A stretch of DNA of 64,000 nucleotides from Fulvimarina sp039652615 (GCF_039652615.1 NZ_JBDJAC010000015.1:1-64000); one strand, 5' to 3'; counted from the stretch's first letter, positions 32,931 through 42,433 are shown. The notes: generated from the letters alone by a model not told the origin. A program made the numbers and translations.

Positions 32931-34127
32931 ATGCTGAAGCGCAACGACAAAAAGAAGGGCTGGCGGCCCGCGACCGAACTCGTGCACGGCGGGACGATGC
33001 GGTCCAATTTCGGCGAGGTCTCCGAAGCGATCTTCCTCACCCAGGGCTATGTCTACGACACGGCCGAACAGGCCGAGGCCCGTTTCAAGGGCGAGGATCC
33101 GGGCTTCATCTATTCGCGCTATTCCAACCCGACGACCCGCATGTTCGAGGAGCGGATGATACTGCTCGAAGGCGCCGAGGACGCGCGCTCGACGGCGTCC
33201 GGCATGGCGGCGGTCTCCACGGCTTTGCAGTGCCAGCTTCAGGCCGGCGACCACGTGGTTTCGGCGAGAGCCCTGTTCGGCTCCTGCCGCTATGTCGTGG
33301 AAACGGTCCTCGGGCGCATGGGCGTCGCCTCCACCTTCGTCGACGGGCGCAATCTCGACGAATGGCAGGCGGCGGTGCGGCCGAACACCAAGGTCTTCTT
33401 CATGGAGACCCCGACCAATCCGACGCTCGAGATCGTCGACATCGCGGCGGTCGCCGAGATCGCCCATCAGGCCGGTGCGCGCCTTGTCGTCGACAATGTC
33501 TTCGCGACCCCGCTCTTCCAGCATCCGCTTGAGCTCGGCGCGGATGTCGTCGTCTATTCGGCGACCAAGCATATCGACGGTCAGGGCCGATGCCTCGGTG
33601 GTGTCGTCCTTTCCTCGAAGGACTGGATCGACGAGAACCTGCACGACTATTACCGCCACACCGGGCCGGCCATGTCCCCCTTCAACGCCTGGGCACTTCT
33701 CAAGGGCCTCGAAACCCTGCCCCTTCGCGTCAGCCAAGCGACCGCCTCGGCGAGCCGGATCGCCGATTATCTCGCCGATCATCCGAAAATCGCCCGCGTC
33801 TTCTATCCCGGCCGCGACGACCATCCGGATGCGGCGGTCGCGAGGAAGCAGATGAGCGGCGGCTCGACGCTGATCGCGTTCGAGTTGAAGGGCGGCAAGA
33901 CAGAAGCCTTCGCCTTTGCCAACGGGCTGAACCTCGTCCTCCTCACCAACAATCTCGGTGATACTCGCACGCTGACGACCCATCCGGCGACCACCACCCA
34001 CAAGAACCTCAGCCAGGAGGCGCGCGACCAGCTCGGCATCTCAGACGGCCTGATGCGGCTGTCGGTGGGCATCGAGGATGCAGACGATCTCCTGGAGGAT
34101 ATCGAGGGCGCGCTGGCGGGGGTCTGA
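32931..34127 (+). CDS. metZ: O-succinylhomoserine sulfhydrylase
   Basis: 398 residues. It makes homocysteine from O-succinylhomoserine and sulfide in direct-sulfhydrylation methionine synthesis. It belongs to the Cys/Met metabolism PLP family: YSRYSNPTTRMFEERM (about residues 61-76), ASGMAAVSTAL (about 89-99), VDNVFATPLFQHPLELGAD (about 187-205), and the PLP lysine K213 in YSATKHIDGQGR. The GQGR sequence after the Lys is typical of MetZ. A SAM-II riboswitch and terminator upstream support methionine control. The ATG has a weak ribosome-binding site. Confidence 0.94.
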   Translation: MLKRNDKKKGWRPATELVHGGTMRSNFGEVSEAIFLTQGYVYDTAEQAEARFKGEDPGFIYSRYSNPTTRMFEERMILLEGAEDARSTASGMAAVSTALQCQLQAGDHVVSARALFGSCRYVVETVLGRMGVASTFVDGRNLDEWQAAVRPNTKVFFMETPTNPTLEIVDIAAVAEIAHQAGARLVVDNVFATPLFQHPLELGADVVVYSATKHIDGQGRCLGGVVLSSKDWIDENLHDYYRHTGPAMSPFNAWALLKGLETLPLRVSQATASASRIADYLADHPKIARVFYPGRDDHPDAAVARKQMSGGSTLIAFELKGGKTEAFAFANGLNLVLLTNNLGDTRTLTTHPATTTHKNLSQEARDQLGISDGLMRLSVGIEDADDLLEDIEGALAGV

Positions 34128-34390
34128 GTGGCCACATCGGAAGGGGCGCAGACCTAGTTGCCGCGACTGCCAATCACGGCTTTTCGCGGGATCATTGTCG
34201 TGCGCATCAGGCATACGTCGAGGCGACCGCCTGGCTGACGAAGAATGGTTTGCGGGAGAGTGCTGTTATCGAGGGTACCTGCTCACGGGTCGCCCTCGCC
34301 CGCCTTCCGGAGCGCAGGGTTCTTCCAATTGCACGCATGCATTGGCCGTGACATAGCAGCGAACGCTTCAATCGAGATCGCCCGAAACGA

Positions 34391-35146
34391 ATGTCCCTCC
34401 TCACCATTGCCCTTCTCTTCGTCGCCGGCTTCATGTCGGGCTCGATCAACGCGGTCGCGGGTGGGGGCACGTTCATCTCCTTCGGGGCGTTCTCGCTCAT
34501 CGGCATGCCGCCGATCGTCGCCAACGCCTCCTCGTCCATCGCGCAGCTGCCGGGCTACTTCACCTCGACGCTGCCCTATCTCAAGGACATCAAGACGCTC
34601 TGGCGCGGGTTGATCCTGCTCGCCATCGCCTCGGTCCTCGGCTCCGTCATCGGCGCGCTGATCCTGCTCTGGCTCGATAATGACCGCTTCCGGGTCATGG
34701 TGCCCTGGCTGCTTCTTGCCGCGACGGCCCTCTTTGCCGCCGGCCCCTGGCTGAAGCCGAAGCGCACCCACGAGGCGGACGCTGCCAAGGGGCATAATTA
34801 TTCAGGGCCCCTCGTCCAGTTCATCACCTCCATCTATGGCGGCTTCTTCGGCGCCGGCATGGGAATCATGATGCTGGCAACGCTGGGTCTGACGGAAAGC
34901 GGCGACTATCACCGCCTCAACGCCATCAAGAACGTCCTCTCCAACGTCATCGCCGTCGTCGCCATCGTCGTCTTCGTCTCGGGCGGGGTCGTCGACTGGC
35001 TCGGGGCGCTCGCCATGGCGCCCGGCATCGCGCTCGGCGGGTTTTCCGGCGTCTGGATCGCCAAGCGCGTGCCGCAGATCGCCGTCCGGCTTTTCGTCAT
35101 CTGTTTCGGCGTTTTCCTCGCGGGCTATTATTTCTTCACCGGTTGA
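34391..35146 (+). CDS. TauE/SafE (TSUP) family permease, second copy
   Basis: 251 residues with about eight membrane segments. TSUP features are SGSINAVAGGGTFISFGAF (about residues 17-35) at the start and VQFITSIYGGFFGAGMGIMMLA (about 140-161) in the second half. It is an inner-membrane anion permease, possibly for sulfite or an organosulfonate; the position after metZ gives a weak hint of sulfur metabolism, but 263 bases separate them. It is distinct in sequence from the other TSUP protein at 23450. The preceding 263 bases have no supported gene. Confidence 0.84.
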   Translation: MSLLTIALLFVAGFMSGSINAVAGGGTFISFGAFSLIGMPPIVANASSSIAQLPGYFTSTLPYLKDIKTLWRGLILLAIASVLGSVIGALILLWLDNDRFRVMVPWLLLAATALFAAGPWLKPKRTHEADAAKGHNYSGPLVQFITSIYGGFFGAGMGIMMLATLGLTESGDYHRLNAIKNVLSNVIAVVAIVVFVSGGVVDWLGALAMAPGIALGGFSGVWIAKRVPQIAVRLFVICFGVFLAGYYFFTG

Positions 35147-35234
35147 AGATCGCGCGCCGACGATCAGATTGAGATTATTCCGGCCCGGGCCGTTCCGCGG
35201 CCCTTTCGACGTGCCCCTTTGATCGCAAAACACG

Positions 35235-37181
35235 ATGTCTGACCCCTTGCCGGGCTCCCGGACCAGAACGCCCTCCTCAAACAACGAAACCGCGGAAGCT
35301 GCGAAGGCGGGCCATGCCACGTCCGCCTCGCTTCTCACCCTTGGTCCGCTTGGCGTCGTCTTCGGCGACATCGGCACGAGCCCGCTCTACGCCTTCCGCG
35401 TCGCCGTCGGCATCGCCGGAACCCCCGATCAGATCGCGGTCCTCGGTATTCTCTCGCTCATCGTCTGGTCGCTCGTCCTCGTGGTCACGATCAAATATGT
35501 CGGCTGGATCCTGCGCGCCGACAACGGAGGAGAAGGCGGCATCCTGGCGCTCGTTGCCCTGATGAAGCTGCATCGCAGGCAGGAAACGCGCTTTCGCCGG
35601 ATCATTCTTCTCGTCGCGCTCTTCGGCGGTGCGCTGCTCTTCGGCGATGCGGTCCTGACGCCGGCGATCTCGGTCCTCTCCGCCATCGAAGGCCTCAACG
35701 ATATCGCGCCGGCCTATAGCGACTGGACCGTGACGACGGCGGTCGCGATCATCGCGGGCCTGTTCATCGCCCAGGCCTTCGGCGTTGCGCGGATCGGGGC
35801 GGTCTTCGGGCCGGTGATGCTGGTCTGGTTCGCGGTTCTCGCCATCAGCGGCATCGTCGCGATCGCCTCCTATCCGCAAGTGCTCGCCGCGCTCTCGCCG
35901 ACCTATGCGGTGTCGCTTTTCGTCGCGTATCCCTATTACGCGACGGCCTTTCTCGGGGCGGTGTTCCTCGCCGTCACCGGCGGGGAAGCGCTCTATGCCG
36001 ATCTCGGCCAGTTCGGGCGTCCGGCGATCACCAGAGCCTGGCTCCTGATCGTCCTGCCGGCGCTCACGCTCAACTATTTCGGCCAGGGCGCCATGGTGAT
36101 CCATGATCATCGCTTTGCCGAAAGCACGTTCTATTCGCTGTTTCCGGCGTTTCTCCTGCCGGCCATCGTGCTTCTCGCCGCGAGCGCCTCGGTCATTGCG
36201 TCCCAGGCCGTGATCACCGGCCTTGCGAGCCTCACCAGCCAGGCAATCCGCCTTGGCTTCCTGCCGCCCATGAACGTGACCTTCCTGTCGCCGAAGAACC
36301 CGCACGACGTCTACGTGCCGGTGGTGAACGTCATCGTCGGCGCTCTGACGATCGCGGTGGTCGTCTCCTTCGGATCGTCGGACGCACTCGCCAACGCTTA
36401 CGGGATCGCGGTTGCGGGCGCGATGATCACGACGACGATTCTATTCATCGCCTATGAGCGGGGCGTTCCGGCCCGCGATCTCAGGGGCCGCATCTTCGCC
36501 GCCGTCCCCTTCGCCTTCCTCGCCATCGATCTCGTCTTCATCACCGCGAATGCCGGCAAGATCCCGAGCGGCGGCGCGCTGCCGCTTTTCCTTGCCGCGA
36601 TCGTCTTCCTCCTCGTCCAGTGCTGGCGTGCCGGACAGTCCCGGCTCGACGCGCTTCGCATGGGCGAACAGACGACGATCCGGGATTATCTGCGCGAGCA
36701 TGCAGGGTCCGGCACTCTGGCGACGGCCAACCGGACCGCGATCTTCCTTGCACGGCCGGACATCGCCATCCCGCGGGCGCTCGCGGAGATGACGGAGCTC
36801 GTCGGGATCCGCTTCGAACGGGTGGTGATCGTTTCGGTGCGCACCTTCTCGGTCCCGCGCCTGCGTCCCGAAGACCGGGTAACGGTCGAGCATCTGAAGA
36901 ACCGCGACGTCGTCCGCGTCCAGGTCGGCGTCGGATATCTGCAGCGGATCAATCTTCCGGCCCTTCTCGGCGAAACCCTCGGCAAGCTCGATGTGAAAGC
37001 CGAAGCCGCGACCTATATCGTCGGCCTGGAACGGCCGATCGCGCCAAAGCTCCTTTCCGGCTGGTCCGCGCCCGTCTTCGCGCTCTACGCCTTCATGGCT
37101 CGGCTTGCGCTCCGGCCGACGGATCGCTTCCTCCTGCCGCCCTCGCGCACGCTGGAAGTGGGCATGCCGCGATGGCTCTGA
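35235..37181 (+). CDS. kup: Potassium uptake protein Kup
   Basis: 648 residues, near the usual 620-640. Kup imports potassium with protons and is important at low pH or when Trk is insufficient. The family start TLGPLGVVFGDIGTSPLYAFR (about residues 36-56) is exact in style, and VKYVGWILRADNGGEGGILALVALM-type sequence follows at about 82-107. About twelve membrane segments lie before residue 470, then the cytosolic C-terminal domain. Other features: GGEALYADLGQFGRPAITRAW (about 248-268). The first 30 residues are an extra Ser/Thr-rich tail. Confidence 0.95.
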   Translation: MSDPLPGSRTRTPSSNNETAEAAKAGHATSASLLTLGPLGVVFGDIGTSPLYAFRVAVGIAGTPDQIAVLGILSLIVWSLVLVVTIKYVGWILRADNGGEGGILALVALMKLHRRQETRFRRIILLVALFGGALLFGDAVLTPAISVLSAIEGLNDIAPAYSDWTVTTAVAIIAGLFIAQAFGVARIGAVFGPVMLVWFAVLAISGIVAIASYPQVLAALSPTYAVSLFVAYPYYATAFLGAVFLAVTGGEALYADLGQFGRPAITRAWLLIVLPALTLNYFGQGAMVIHDHRFAESTFYSLFPAFLLPAIVLLAASASVIASQAVITGLASLTSQAIRLGFLPPMNVTFLSPKNPHDVYVPVVNVIVGALTIAVVVSFGSSDALANAYGIAVAGAMITTTILFIAYERGVPARDLRGRIFAAVPFAFLAIDLVFITANAGKIPSGGALPLFLAAIVFLLVQCWRAGQSRLDALRMGEQTTIRDYLREHAGSGTLATANRTAIFLARPDIAIPRALAEMTELVGIRFERVVIVSVRTFSVPRLRPEDRVTVEHLKNRDVVRVQVGVGYLQRINLPALLGETLGKLDVKAEAATYIVGLERPIAPKLLSGWSAPVFALYAFMARLALRPTDRFLLPPSRTLEVGMPRWL

Positions 37182-37287
37182 CCCGGCATGAGCGGAGGGT
37201 TTGTCCAGTGCCATCATGCACTATGTTCGACTTGCTAAACCATTCAAGCCGACCGGAGAGATCGGCACACGGGCAGGAGGAAACCCG

Positions 37288-38757
37288 ATGACCACGAAGC
37301 TGTCCCTTCACACGCTCGACGATCTGCCGGAGGGTGTCGCCAAGCCGTCCTATCAGCGCTCGGACCTCAAACCCGGTATCCTTCATATCGGTGTCGGCAA
37401 CTTCCACCGCGCCCACCAGCAGGTCTATCTCGACCGGCTGTTCGAAACCGGCCGCGATCTCGACTGGGCCTTTGTCGGCGCGGGCCTCATGCCCTTCGAC
37501 GCCAAGGTGCGCGATACCCTGAAGGCCCAGGACTATCTTTCGACCGTCGTTGCCCAGGAAGCCGGCAGCTCCACGGCCCGCGTCACCGGCGCGCTGATCG
37601 ATTTCGTCGAGCCGGGCGATCCGGAAAAGATCGTCGAACGTCTTGCCGATCCGGCCATCCGCATCGTCTCTCTCACCGTCACCGAGGGCGGCTATTTCGT
37701 CGACCCCTCCACCGGCGAGTTCGATCCGGCAAACCCGAAGATCGTCGCCGATGCGAACAATCTCGATGCGCCGCAGACCGTCTTCGGCGTCATCCTGAAA
37801 GCGCTCAGGAACCGGCGGGAAGCGGGCCAGAAGCCCTTCACGGTGATGAGCTGCGACAACCTTCCGCACAATGGCAAGGTCGCGCGCGATGCCGTGATGG
37901 GCCTTGCCCGGGAAGCCGACCCGGATTTCGCCGCCTGGGTGGGCGAGAACGTCGCCTTTCCGAACGGCATGGTGGACCGCATCACGCCGGCCACCGGCGA
38001 CCGCGAACGGCGGATCGTCGCTGAGGACTTCGGCATTGCCGACGAATGGCCGGTGTTCTGCGAGGACTACATCCAGTGGGTTCTGGAGGACAAATTCACC
38101 GATGGTCGCCCAGCGCTCGATCAGGTGGGCGTCCAGTTCGTGCCCGACGTTTCGCCATACGAGACCATGAAGATCCGCATCCTCAACGGCGGTCATGCGA
38201 TCATCGCCTATCCGGCAGGTCTCATGGACATCGAGTTCGTCCACGAGGCGATGGAGACCGATCTCATCCAGCGCTTCCTGAAAAAGGTCGAGACCGAGGA
38301 GGTGATCCCCATCGTCCCGCCGGTGCCCGATACCAGCCTTGAGGATTATTTCGCCCTGATCGAGACGCGCTTCGCCAATCCGAAGATCGCCGATACGATC
38401 CGCCGGCTCTGCCTCGACGGTTCGAACCGGCAGCCGAAATTCATCATTCCCTCGATCAAGGACAATATCGCCAAGGGCCGGGACGTCTCGGGGCTCGCGC
38501 TGGAAAGCGCGCTGTGGTGCCGCTACTGCCTCGGCGAAACCGATAGCGGAACGGCGATCGCGGACAACGATCCGAGCTGGGACCGGCTGACGGTGCAGGC
38601 GAAGGCCGCGAAGGAAAACCCCTCCGCATGGCTGGAGATGACCGATATCTACGGGACCCTGAAGGACGAGCCGCGCTTTGCCGAACCCTTCGCGCGCTGG
38701 CTGAACATGCTCTACGAGAAGGGCACGAAGGCGACGCTGGAAACGTATCTCGGCTAA
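37288..38757 (+). CDS. Mannitol 2-dehydrogenase-type polyol dehydrogenase
   Basis: 489 residues from ATG 37288, chosen for its GCAGGAGG site 10 bases upstream. It is in the long-chain mannitol dehydrogenase family (mannitol, D-arabinitol, fructuronate and related enzymes), NAD-dependent and cytosolic. The dinucleotide loop is ILHIGVGNFHRAHQQ (about residues 30-44). The catalytic Lys lies in MKIRILNGGHAIIAYP (about 293-308), matching the KxxxxNxxH signature. The substrate cannot be fixed; mannitol to fructose is most likely from length. No transporter or kinase gene is beside it. Confidence 0.85.
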   Translation: MTTKLSLHTLDDLPEGVAKPSYQRSDLKPGILHIGVGNFHRAHQQVYLDRLFETGRDLDWAFVGAGLMPFDAKVRDTLKAQDYLSTVVAQEAGSSTARVTGALIDFVEPGDPEKIVERLADPAIRIVSLTVTEGGYFVDPSTGEFDPANPKIVADANNLDAPQTVFGVILKALRNRREAGQKPFTVMSCDNLPHNGKVARDAVMGLAREADPDFAAWVGENVAFPNGMVDRITPATGDRERRIVAEDFGIADEWPVFCEDYIQWVLEDKFTDGRPALDQVGVQFVPDVSPYETMKIRILNGGHAIIAYPAGLMDIEFVHEAMETDLIQRFLKKVETEEVIPIVPPVPDTSLEDYFALIETRFANPKIADTIRRLCLDGSNRQPKFIIPSIKDNIAKGRDVSGLALESALWCRYCLGETDSGTAIADNDPSWDRLTVQAKAAKENPSAWLEMTDIYGTLKDEPRFAEPFARWLNMLYEKGTKATLETYLG

Positions 38758-38844
38758 AATTCAGGCACCCGGCCGGTTGTCATCGCCGGCCGCAGGCGTA
38801 GCTCCGCAATCGTCACGACACCGACGCTTGAAGGCATCAGAGCC

Positions 38845-39582
38845 ATGATCGATCTCTATTACTGGCCGGGCATTCCCGGCCGGGGCGAATATGTCCGGCT
38901 GGTTCTCGAAGCCGGCGGCGTTCCCTATCGCGATGTCGTCCGCCTGCCGGAGGACGAAGGCGGCGGCATGGCGGCGATGACGGCCTATCTGGAGGGCCGC
39001 AAGGGCTATCCGATCCCGTTCGCGCCGCCCTTCATCATCGACGACGGCGTTCTCATCTCGCAAACCGCCCTCTGCTGCGCCCATGTCGCAGAGAAATGCG
39101 ATCTCGCGCCCAAGCAAGAGGCGGATCGCGCCTTCGCCCTCTCGATCGCGGTGACGACGGCCGATTTCGCGGCCGAGGCCCACGACACCCACCATCCGGT
39201 CGGCGTTTCACTCTATTACGAAGACCAGAAGCCGGAGGCGGAGCGACGGGCGAAGAACTTCCGCCTCGAGCGGATTCCGAAATTTCTCGCCTGGTACGAG
39301 AATCTCATCGAGAACAATCCTGAGGATTCCGGCTGGCTCGTCGGCGACACGATGACCTATGCCGATCTCGGCCTCTTCCACACCTGCCGGGGCCTCGCCT
39401 ACGCGTTCCCGAACGCCATGGGTGAAGCCGCCCGTGCCGCACCGAAGGTGCAGGAGCTCTGCCGCACCACCGCGAACCTGCCAAAAGTGCTCGCCTATCA
39501 CGACAGCGACCGCGCCCTGCGTTTCAACGAGGATGGTCTTTTCCGGCGCTATACGGAACTCGATCCGGCAAGCGTCGGGTAA
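38845..39582 (+). CDS. Glutathione S-transferase family protein
   Basis: 245 residues. The N-terminal thioredoxin-like domain (about 1-90) starts MIDLYYWPGIPGRGEYVRLVLE, with Tyr at the place of the catalytic residue and the cis-Pro in FAPPFIIDDG (about 52-61). The helical C-terminal domain has the GDTMTYADLGLFH motif (about 165-177) that caps the GST fold. It probably conjugates or reduces electrophiles with glutathione; the substrate is unknown. It begins 87 bases after the polyol dehydrogenase stop and ends at a bidirectional terminator. Confidence 0.85.
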   Translation: MIDLYYWPGIPGRGEYVRLVLEAGGVPYRDVVRLPEDEGGGMAAMTAYLEGRKGYPIPFAPPFIIDDGVLISQTALCCAHVAEKCDLAPKQEADRAFALSIAVTTADFAAEAHDTHHPVGVSLYYEDQKPEAERRAKNFRLERIPKFLAWYENLIENNPEDSGWLVGDTMTYADLGLFHTCRGLAYAFPNAMGEAARAAPKVQELCRTTANLPKVLAYHDSDRALRFNEDGLFRRYTELDPASVG

Positions 39583-39589
39583 TTCGACC

Positions 39590-39627
39590 AAAAAAGCCCC
39601 GGCCGCTTCGCGCGACCGGGGCTTTTT
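39590..39627. terminator. Bidirectional intrinsic terminator
   Basis: AAAAAAGCCCCGG (39590-39602) pairs with CCGGGGCTTTTT (39616-39627) around a short loop. It serves both the GST gene on the left and the lytic transglycosylase gene on the right, which converge here. Confidence 0.92.
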
Positions 39628-39651
39628 CAAGTCTTCATGACGTGATCGCGA

Positions 39652-40476
39652 TCAGCGCGCCGCGTCGATCTGCTGGCCGAGATAGGCGATCGCCTGCTGG
39701 TAGACCGGGGCCGCGTTCCAGCCCTGAATACCGCGATAGCCAGCCTGTCCCTGCTGATAGTTCTGCGTCATGCCGTGGGAGCGCAGGAAGTTCGCGGTCG
39801 AATAGAGCGCGTCACGGGTGCTGGACAGGTCGACCCGGCCATTGCCGTCGCCATCGACGCCGTAGCGCAGGATGTTGCCGGCGAGGAACTGGGTGTGACC
39901 ATACTCGCCATGGCCGGCGCCGCGCGAGTTCGGCGACAGGCCGCCGCGATCGACGAGCTGAAGGGCCGCGATGAGATGCGGCTTGAAGAAGTCGGACCGA
40001 CGGCAGTCATAGGCGATGGTCGCGGCGGAGGAGATGACGTTCTCGCCGCCCATGAACCCGCCGAAGCCGGTTTCCATGCCCCAGATCGCGAGCAGCGGTC
40101 CGGGCGGAACGCCGTAGCGGCGCTCGATGTCGTTGAACATCGCCTTGTTCTGGGCGAGCTTGCGCTTGCCGGTGTTGACGATGGAGGCGCCGCCACGCTT
40201 CTTCAGGAAGGTGTCGAGGCTCATCGTGAAGGCTGAGCCACCCTTCTGGGCCGCGCGATCGATGCGGATGGTCTTCTGGTTGTAATTGGCGTTCATCAAC
40301 GCCTGGATGCCGCGGCTGCCAACGCCGTTCTGCTGGGCGACGCCCGCGAACTGCTGCTTCCACTGGTCGAAGCCGGCCGCGCTGTTGCCGCAGGATTGGG
40401 CATAGGCGGAGGTCGCACCGAGCGAGAGGGCGGCAGCGATGCCCAATCCCTTCAGCATGGTCTTGAATGAAGTCAT
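39652..40476 (-). CDS. MltB-like lytic murein transglycosylase
   Basis: 274 residues with a signal peptide (hydrophobic LGIAAALSLGATSAYA, cleavage after about residue 26). It cuts peptidoglycan glycan strands in the periplasm, leaving 1,6-anhydroMurNAc. The catalytic Glu is E135 in LLAIWGMETGFGGFMGG. An EF-hand-like calcium loop, GVDGDGNGRVDL (about 210-221), matches that of MltB/Slt35. No lipobox is present, so it is soluble rather than outer-membrane anchored. It reads toward the shared terminator at 39590-39627. A LexA-type box lies about 95 bases before its start. Confidence 0.88.
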   Translation of the reverse strand: MTSFKTMLKGLGIAAALSLGATSAYAQSCGNSAAGFDQWKQQFAGVAQQNGVGSRGIQALMNANYNQKTIRIDRAAQKGGSAFTMSLDTFLKKRGGASIVNTGKRKLAQNKAMFNDIERRYGVPPGPLLAIWGMETGFGGFMGGENVISSAATIAYDCRRSDFFKPHLIAALQLVDRGGLSPNSRGAGHGEYGHTQFLAGNILRYGVDGDGNGRVDLSSTRDALYSTANFLRSHGMTQNYQQGQAGYRGIQGWNAAPVYQQAIAYLGQQIDAAR

Positions 40477-40778
40477 TTACAGGTCCTTGTCGGCTGGCCC
40501 ATCATGGGCGCGGTCGCAATAGCATGGGCGCGGCCCAGGGCAATCATCCACCATTCTCGGCTGAACGTTTGAACGTTCACTGAACGGCGTCACGCTGTCG
40601 AGACCGGCAATCTGTTTTGCGAGAGCGGGTTAACCCCTCGCAGCACGCGCTTATCAACCGAAGACAACGGCAAAACGGTGACAGCACGCAATCTTGAGCA
40701 AGAAAGCTTGAGAAGGCGTTGCGAAAACGCACCAATCGGGTCGCCCGCCGAAGCATGCAGGCCACAGGAAAAGGCGCG
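40477..40778. other. 302-base intergenic region
   Basis: No gene supported. It holds three TGAACG hexamers (40562, 40570, 40581), the perfect palindrome TGAACGTTCA (40570-40579) and a LexA-type box, and should contain the transglycosylase promoter. Confidence 0.5.
40571..40585 (-). promoter_or_regulatory. LexA-type (SOS) box candidate
   Basis: GAAC (40571-40574), seven bases, GAAC (40582-40585) reads on the minus strand as GTTC-N7-GTTC, the direct-repeat SOS box of alphaproteobacteria. It lies about 95 bases upstream of the lytic transglycosylase gene on that strand. A match to eight fixed bases can arise by chance, so the call is tentative. Confidence 0.35.
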
Positions 40779-41126
40779 TCAGCGCTCGGCGTCGACGGCT
40801 TGGTCCGCTTCGTCCTGCCTCTCGGCCCACCAGTCGGCATAGGACGAGTTCCAGGGCGCCTTGCGGGTTTCGTCGGGCGCTCCGTCGTCCCACCAGACCG
40901 GACCGCGCTCGCCGAGCCGGCGCTTGGCCTCGTCGACCCGGTCGCGCGCCGCCCGCTCCTCCTCGTCGTTATCCGCATTCCTCACGGCCCGGCGCGCTTT
41001 CATGAGCTCGCTGACTGCCGCTTTCCGCTCGTCCTCGGAAAGGCTTGGATCGGTCTTTCGCCAGAGCCGGTCCCTCGCGACGAAATAGCGCCCGTCCGGC
41101 GTCTCGGGATAGGGTTTCGCGGCCAT
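40779..41126 (-). CDS. Conserved hypothetical protein
   Basis: 115 residues from the ATG at 41126, which has a GAGG site; a longer frame to 41171 is less likely. It starts MAAKPYPETPDGRYFVARDRLWRK and contains RARDRVDEAKRR-like helical, Arg/Glu-rich sequence, then LGERGPVWWDDGAPD (about residues 70-84). Short proteins with this GERGPVWWDDG block are widespread in Rhizobiales and Burkholderiales but have no assigned function that I know. It is soluble, with no signal peptide. It stands alone between the transglycosylase gene and queD. Confidence 0.75.
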   Translation of the reverse strand: MAAKPYPETPDGRYFVARDRLWRKTDPSLSEDERKAAVSELMKARRAVRNADNDEEERAARDRVDEAKRRLGERGPVWWDDGAPDETRKAPWNSSYADWWAERQDEADQAVDAER

Positions 41127-41330
41127 CGCTGCCTCTTCTGCGCTCGGCGCGTCGTTGCAAAGAACGGTCACAGGATTTAGGTCAGGGAAAACCGGTCGCA
41201 GCCTACCCGGTCATCAAAACAAGGGTTTATCGATGACTTTCCCATTCGCCCGTTCGTGCGGGCTTCGCTTCTCGCCGTCAATGCTTCACGGCCGCACGTG
41301 CCATGTGCCGGCCGGGCAAGGATCGGCCTG

Positions 41331-41684
41331 ATGTTCCGCATCACGAAGGAATTTCACTTTTCCGCCTCCCATGTCCTCGAGACGCTCCCAGAGGACCATC
41401 CCTGTGCGCGCCTCCATGGTCACAACTATGTCGCCGTGGTCGAACTTGCCGCCGAGACGCTGAACGACCACGGCTTCGTGCGGGACTATCGGGACCTCAA
41501 AGACCTCAAGGCCTATATCGACGAACGGCTCGACCACCGTCATCTCAACGACGTCCTCGACGGTTCGCCGACTGCGGAAAATCTCGCAAGGCATCTCCAT
41601 GACTGGTGCGCGGCCCGCTGGCCGGAAACGCGTGCCGTACGGGTATCGGAAACGCCCAAGACCTGGGCCGAGTACCGACCGTGA
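41331..41684 (+). CDS. queD: 6-carboxytetrahydropterin synthase QueD
   Basis: 117 residues from ATG 41331; earlier in-frame starts have no support. QueD makes 6-carboxy-5,6,7,8-tetrahydropterin from dihydroneopterin triphosphate, an early step of queuosine (preQ0) synthesis. Zinc ligands H14, H29 and H31 are visible in FHFSASHVL and CARLHGHNY, with the catalytic Cys at 25. DHRHLND (about 76-82) and PTAENLARH (about 89-97) complete the family pattern. Its stop overlaps the GTG start of queE (GTGA). Confidence 0.94.
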   Translation: MFRITKEFHFSASHVLETLPEDHPCARLHGHNYVAVVELAAETLNDHGFVRDYRDLKDLKAYIDERLDHRHLNDVLDGSPTAENLARHLHDWCAARWPETRAVRVSETPKTWAEYRP

Positions 41685-42385
41685 CCCTGCGCATCGCGGA
41701 AATCTTCGGTCCGACGATCCAGGGCGAAGGCCCGCTGATCGGCGAGCCTACGGTGTTCGTACGCGCGGGCGGCTGCGATTACCGGTGCGTCTGGTGCGAC
41801 AGTCTTCATGCCGTCGAGAGCCGCTACCGGCACGAATGGCAACCGATGGAAGCGCCTGAGGTGATGGAGCGGATCGAGCGCCTGTCCGGCGGACGCCCGC
41901 TTCTCGTTTCCATCTCCGGCGGCAATCCCGCCATTCAGGACTTCGAACCGCTCATCGCGCTCGGCAAGGCAAAGGGTTATCGGTTCGCCTGCGAGACCCA
42001 AGGAACGCTCGCGCCATCTTGGTTCGCCGATCTTCACACGCTCGTCCTGTCTCCCAAACCGCCCTCGAGCGGGATGGAAACCGACTGGAAGGCGTTCGAG
42101 GCCTGCCTCGCGGCGAAGGGGACTGTGAGCGCCGCCATGAAGATCGTGGTGTTCGACGATGTGGATCTGGAATTCGCCCGCGACGCCGCCGATCGTCATC
42201 CAGATCTGCCGCTCTTCCTCCAGCCCGGCAATGCCGAAACCGACCCGGCGAGACCCGTCGATCTCGATCAGATGGCCGGTCGCCTCGCATGGCTCGTCGA
42301 CGAGACGGTCGGCAAGGGCTGGCTCAAGCCGCGCATCCTGCCGCAGCTTCATGTGATCGTGTGGGGCAACCGGCGCGGCGTATGA
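41681..42385 (+). CDS. queE: 7-carboxy-7-deazaguanine synthase QueE
   Basis: 234 residues from GTG 41681, overlapping the queD stop by 4 bases. This radical-SAM enzyme converts the QueD product to 7-carboxy-7-deazaguanine. The cluster-binding C32-x3-C36-x2-C39 is in GGCDYRCVWCDS. The start IAEIFGPTIQGEGPLIG (about 5-21) and the SISGGNPAIQDF block (about 88-99) are typical of QueE. The missing partners queC and queF are not in the window. The C-terminus ends RILPQLHVIVWGNRRGV, as in full-length members. Confidence 0.94.
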   Translation: MTLRIAEIFGPTIQGEGPLIGEPTVFVRAGGCDYRCVWCDSLHAVESRYRHEWQPMEAPEVMERIERLSGGRPLLVSISGGNPAIQDFEPLIALGKAKGYRFACETQGTLAPSWFADLHTLVLSPKPPSSGMETDWKAFEACLAAKGTVSAAMKIVVFDDVDLEFARDAADRHPDLPLFLQPGNAETDPARPVDLDQMAGRLAWLVDETVGKGWLKPRILPQLHVIVWGNRRGV

Positions 42386-42433
42386 CGCCGCCGAGCGGTC
42401 TCTTTTCTCAGAGCATCCGCAAATGTCAGGATG

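Noticed and set aside
33246..33255. ACCACGTGGT palindrome in metZ
   Set aside because: Shares only the CACGTG core with parS and is inside a normal coding sequence.
41127..41330. A preQ1 riboswitch before queD
   Set aside because: I looked for the short preQ1-I pattern of a C/G-rich stem plus A-rich tail and did not find it.
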